Below, one piece after another: positions 60,687-64,000 of a stretch of 64,000 nt of DNA. Both the position numbers and the translations under genes were made by a program. This DNA comes from Pseudomonadota bacterium (GTDB lineage: Bacteria > Pseudomonadota > Alphaproteobacteria > Sphingomonadales > Sphingomonadaceae). Each line of letters opens with the position of its first letter. The stretch's first letter is position 1. The DNA lies in assembly GCA_023418595.1 (NCBI GenBank), contig JAEZZI010000009.1, forward strand, positions 1-64,000, given 5' to 3'. The notes beneath the pieces were generated by a model that saw nothing but the letters and a program-made list of their open reading frames with translations, searched no databases and was not told the DNA's origin.

Positions 60687-60709
60687 AATCGGAACGATTC
60701 GATCCGATT
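60687..60709. promoter_or_regulatory. Candidate SufR operator palindrome
   Basis: A 23-bp near-perfect palindrome (10 of 11 base pairs match around a centre) has outer arms AATCGGA and TCCGATT. It lies 16 bases upstream of the sufR-like ATG. A TTGACG at 60655-60660 could be part of a -35 element. The position suggests autoregulation by the regulator that follows, which is inference. Confidence 0.45.
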
Positions 60710-60725
60710 TAAGAACCATTCGCAC

Positions 60726-61238
60726 ATGCGCCTCTCCGCCCAGGCAGATTATGCCGTCGTCATGCTCAGCGCCGCGGCCCGCCATTGCGGCGGCGTCGCT
60801 CGGCTGAACGCGACGTTTCTGGCGGAGGAAACCGGCTTGCCGCTGCCCACCGTGCAGAAGCTGGTCAGCCGCTTGTCGGCGGCAGGCCTGATCGAATCGA
60901 CGCGCGGCACCGGCGGCGGTTTCCGCCTGTCGCGTCCGCCCGCCGCGATCAGCCTGGCCGACATCGTCGAGGCGATCGAAGGCCCGATCGCGCTGACGGC
61001 GTGCGTCGATGCGGGCAAGCATGATTGCGCGATCGAGGGCAATTGCCGGGTCAAGCCGCACGCGAACGCGGTGAATGGCGCGGTGCGCGGGGCGCTGGCG
61101 GGGATCAGCCTGGCCCAACTCTCATCATACCCCGGCGAAGGCCGGGGTACGGTCGGCGAACCGGCGTCGCGCGCAGCGCGACCCACCGACACCCTTCCCA
61201 ACTGGACCTCGGCCTCCGCCGGGGTACGGAGCTTGTAA
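60726..61238 (+). CDS. RRF2-family Fe-S cluster assembly regulator (SufR-like)
   Basis: This 170-residue winged-helix regulator heads the suf genes. It has the RRF2 DNA-binding part (LSAQADYAVVML, LPTVQKLVSRL and TGGGFRLSR) and the likely cluster cysteines C93, C101 and C107, which lets it sense Fe-S status. Residues from about 134 to the stop (SSYPGEGRG onward) are encoded by a family C repeat, so the native C-terminus appears replaced by element sequence. The stop TAA ends two bases before sufB ATG. The SUF-specific subfamily assignment rests on gene context. Confidence 0.92.
   Translation: MRLSAQADYAVVMLSAAARHCGGVARLNATFLAEETGLPLPTVQKLVSRLSAAGLIESTRGTGGGFRLSRPPAAISLADIVEAIEGPIALTACVDAGKHDCAIEGNCRVKPHANAVNGAVRGALAGISLAQLSSYPGEGRGTVGEPASRAARPTDTLPNWTSASAGVRSL
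61127..61227. repeat. Inverted repeat element, family C, copy 2
   Basis: The left arm from 61127 (TACCCCGGCGAAGGCCGGGGT) and right arm to 61227 (ACTGGACCTCGGCCTCCGCCGGGGTAC) mirror the 6797-6891 element; the loop is different and contains its own small GCGCGCAGCGCG palindrome. It overlaps the end of the sufR-like gene, and its tail supplies the GGAG before sufB. Confidence 0.88.
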
Positions 61239-61240
61239 TC

Positions 61241-62704
61241 ATGGCCACCAAGAACGCCGAGGCGCTTGCCGCCGCGAACAAGAAATATGAGTGGGGCTTC
61301 TCCACCGATATCGAGCAGGACTTCGCGCCCAAGGGGCTGAGCGAAGACACCGTCCGGTTCATTTCCGCCAAGAAGGGCGAGCCCGAATGGATGCTCGACT
61401 GGCGGCTGAAGGCGTTCCGCCTGTGGGAAACGATGGAGGCTCCCGACTGGGCCAAGCTCAACATCGGCCCGATCGATTATCAGGACGCCTATTATTACGC
61501 CGAACCCAAGGCGAAGCCCAAGCTGGGTTCGCTCGACGAGGTCGATCCCGAAATCCTGCGCGTTTACGAAAAGCTCGGCATCCCGATCGAGGAGCAGAAG
61601 GTGCTCGCGGGCGTCGAGGGCGCGCGCAAGGTCGCGGTGGACGCGGTGTTCGACAGCGTGTCGGTCGCCACCACTTTTCGCAGGGAACTGGAGGCGGCGG
61701 GCGTCATCTTCCGGTCGATCAGCGAAGCGATCAGGGAATATCCCGATCTCGTCCGCAAATGGCTGGGCAAGGTCGTGCCGATGCACGACAATTATTTCGC
61801 GACCTTGAATTGCGCGGTCTTTTCCGACGGAACGTTCGTCTACATTCCAGAGGGCGTGCGCTGCCCGATGGAACTCAGCACCTATTTCCGCATCAATGCC
61901 GAGAATACCGGTCAGTTCGAACGCACATTGATCGTCGCCGACAAGGGGTCGTACGTCTCCTACCTCGAAGGCTGCACCGCGCCGATGCGCGACGAAAATC
62001 AGCTCCACGCGGCGGTGGTCGAACTGATCGCACTCGACGATGCCGAAATCAAATATTCGACCGTCCAGAACTGGTATCCCGGCGACGAGAACGGCAAGGG
62101 CGGCATCTATAATTTCGTGACTAAGCGGGCGCTGTGTCAGGGCCGCAATTCGAAGGTGTCCTGGACCCAGGTCGAGACCGGAAGTGCGATCACCTGGAAA
62201 TACCCAAGCTGCGTGCTGAACGGCGAAAACAGCGTCGGCGAATTCTATTCGGTCGCGGTCACCAACAACCGCCAGCAGGCCGATACCGGCACCAAGATGA
62301 TCCACAACGGCAAGGGATCGCGCTCGACCATCGTGTCGAAAGGCATATCCGCCGGGCGCTCCGACAACACCTATCGCGGACTGGTTCGCGTCGGCCCGAA
62401 CGCAGAAGGCGTCCGCAACTTCACCCAGTGCGACAGCCTGCTGCTCGGCGATCAATGCGGCGCCCACACCGTGCCTTATATCGAGGTCCGCAACCCCTCC
62501 GCCCAGATCGAGCATGAGGCGACGACGAGCAAGATCAGCGACGACCAGATGTTCTACGCAATGCAGCGCGGGCTGGACGCGGAAAGCGCGGTGGCGTTGA
62601 TCGTCAACGGCTTTGCCAAAGACGTGCTGAAGCAACTGCCGATGGAGTTCGCGGTCGAGGCGCAGAAGCTGCTGGGGATTAGTTTGGAGGGATCGGTTGG
62701 ATAG
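61241..62704 (+). CDS. sufB: Fe-S cluster assembly scaffold SufB
   Basis: This 487-residue protein forms the SufBC2D complex that assembles Fe-S clusters. The beta-helix region and family blocks are clear: VFDSVSVATTF, YIPEGVRCPMELSTYFRIN, SYLEGCTAPM, STVQNWYPGD and FTQCDSLL. GGAG about 10 bases upstream falls in the repeat tail. The end overlaps the next small ORF by 8 bases. Confidence 0.97.
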   Translation: MATKNAEALAAANKKYEWGFSTDIEQDFAPKGLSEDTVRFISAKKGEPEWMLDWRLKAFRLWETMEAPDWAKLNIGPIDYQDAYYYAEPKAKPKLGSLDEVDPEILRVYEKLGIPIEEQKVLAGVEGARKVAVDAVFDSVSVATTFRRELEAAGVIFRSISEAIREYPDLVRKWLGKVVPMHDNYFATLNCAVFSDGTFVYIPEGVRCPMELSTYFRINAENTGQFERTLIVADKGSYVSYLEGCTAPMRDENQLHAAVVELIALDDAEIKYSTVQNWYPGDENGKGGIYNFVTKRALCQGRNSKVSWTQVETGSAITWKYPSCVLNGENSVGEFYSVAVTNNRQQADTGTKMIHNGKGSRSTIVSKGISAGRSDNTYRGLVRVGPNAEGVRNFTQCDSLLLGDQCGAHTVPYIEVRNPSAQIEHEATTSKISDDQMFYAMQRGLDAESAVALIVNGFAKDVLKQLPMEFAVEAQKLLGISLEGSVG

Positions 62705-62931
62705 CTCCTTCTTTTTTGAAGCGACACCATATTGGTCCGACGGCGATGAACGCGCCCATTTCGATTGGCTGAAGCGCATTGGCTGCGTCCGGGGTGTGCA
62801 CGGTGAAGGTCAGCGGCTTTTTATAGAAATCGACCGAGCAGTGACTACGGAAGACCTGCTCGAACTCAAGGCGATCTACCGGCGCTATGGCGGTGACCTC
62901 AGCCAACTTAAAAATCTCGAAGAGGGCATAA

Positions 62932-62945
<14 letters not shown>
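62697..62945 (+). CDS. Small protein of unknown function between sufB and sufC
   Basis: This predicted 82-residue protein starts at TTG 62697 and overlaps sufB by 8 and sufC by 14 bases. It has no recognised domain. It is acidic at the start (MDSSFFFEATPYWSDGDE), then a central hydrophobic and charged region and a C-terminal LEEGINAQN. Its DNA is visibly poorer in GC than its neighbours. Most alphaproteobacterial suf operons have no gene here as far as I know. It could be acquired or an unusual spacer; the tight overlaps support real translation. Confidence 0.65.
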
Positions 62946-63675
<730 letters not shown>

Positions 63676-63680
63676 GCGCG

Positions 63681-64000
63681 ATGAACGCGATCATCATTCC
63701 CCGCGATGTGCGCGAAGACTGGCGCTGGGCCGATCTGCCTGCGCTTGAGGCCGCGGCGGATGCGCCGTCCGCGGAAACCGGCGTCGATATCGCCGCGCAG
63801 TTTCTCGATCTCGACGGCCCGCGCCTGACCTTCGTCGACGGCCAGTTCGAACCCGCGCACAGCCGCCCCGGCAAGGTCGCGGTCGAACGGTTGTCACTCG
63901 ACAGCGATCACCCGCTCGGCGCGCGCGCAACCGGCGAGGGCTGGGCGCTGACGCTGGGCGACGAGGACGCTACTGGACCCGTGCAGATCGTCCATGTCTC
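63681..64000 (+). CDS. sufD: Fe-S cluster assembly protein SufD, N-terminal part
   Basis: The visible 106 residues are the N-terminus of SufD and run off the window end. Typical features are the WRWADLPALE segment and VDGQFEP. SufD shares the SufB fold and completes the SufBC2D scaffold. ATG 63681 is chosen; an in-frame TTG at 63672 would overlap the sufC stop as TTGA and is an alternative. The order sufR-B-x-C-D is the SUF operon. Confidence 0.9.
   Translation, partial: MNAIIIPRDVREDWRWADLPALEAAADAPSAETGVDIAAQFLDLDGPRLTFVDGQFEPAHSRPGKVAVERLSLDSDHPLGARATGEGWALTLGDEDATGPVQIVHV

Overview
The window is about 64 kb of GC-rich chromosome (roughly two thirds G+C by eye) from an alphaproteobacterium. 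It is most probably a member of the Sphingomonadales, Sphingomonas-like. Supporting points are the ribF-ileS-lspA-DUF3035 block, the mrcA-prfB neighbourhood, a SUF operon led by an RRF2 regulator, an FeS-type bacterial photolyase, many envelope proteins with alphaproteobacterial character, and REP-like elements of the type common in sphingomonads. The assignment rests on gene content and style, not on a 16S gene; none is present.

Layout. 1-6.8 kb: end of a TorF-type porin, then a leftward block ribF > ileS > lspA > DUF3035 lipoprotein, and a membrane dipeptidase. 6.9-10.8 kb: folA and thyA (folate/thymidylate), a small JAB-domain gene, a lipoprotein-like methyltransferase and prfB. 11-18.2 kb: envelope and RNA genes (PBP1A, N-acetylmuramoyl-L-alanine amidase, then RNase E after a long leader). 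18.4-24.4 kb: an S8 autotransporter protease, a HAD nucleotidase, dapD, a flavodoxin-like oxidoreductase, a CoA-binding protein and an Mrp/ApbC Fe-S carrier. 24.5-30 kb: hflK-hflC-degP and a HerA-like ATPase. 30-33.7 kb: a GH130 phosphorylase and a two-domain GT4 glycosyltransferase. 33.8-39.8 kb: queF, FeS photolyase, sseA-metC-mscS and a small Pro/Ala-rich protein. 39.9-46.5 kb: a FemAB-like protein, tRNA-Tyr, rlmB, a lipoprotein, ferredoxin, alkA, an M23 peptidase, DUF2093 and xseA. 46.5-52.5 kb: purD, an HhH-domain membrane protein, a CNNM/HlyC protein, an OmpA lipoprotein, an epoxide-hydrolase-like protein and a nitroreductase. 52.6-60.6 kb: a NifU-like protein, an M16 peptidase, an acyl-CoA ligase, DUF2061, pyrD and an AraC-type regulator. 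60.7-64 kb: sufR-like regulator, sufB, an unknown small ORF, sufC and the start of sufD.

How the genes work together. Most are chromosomal housekeeping functions. Three themes recur: Fe-S cluster biogenesis and use (suf genes, NifU-like, Mrp, ferredoxin, FeS photolyase); envelope building and quality control (PBP1A, amidase, M23, HflKC, DegP, M16, Lsp, lipoproteins); and nucleotide/folate metabolism (folA, thyA, purD, pyrD). Genes are tightly packed, with many 4-nt start/stop overlaps (ATGA, TTGA, GTGA).

The non-coding fraction is dominated by at least seven kinds of palindromic intergenic repeat. One has invaded the sufR/sufB junction and now encodes the sufR C-terminus; another palindrome-bearing stretch appears to sit in frame inside ileS. 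I see no prophage, transposase, CRISPR array or classical defence island, and no clearly new multi-gene system. The most interesting items are the two coding-sequence insertions, the small TTG-start ORF between sufB and sufC, the overlapping divergent starts of xseA and purD, a candidate SufR operator, the GT4/GH130 glycan pair, and a terminator-like hairpin before the AraC gene.
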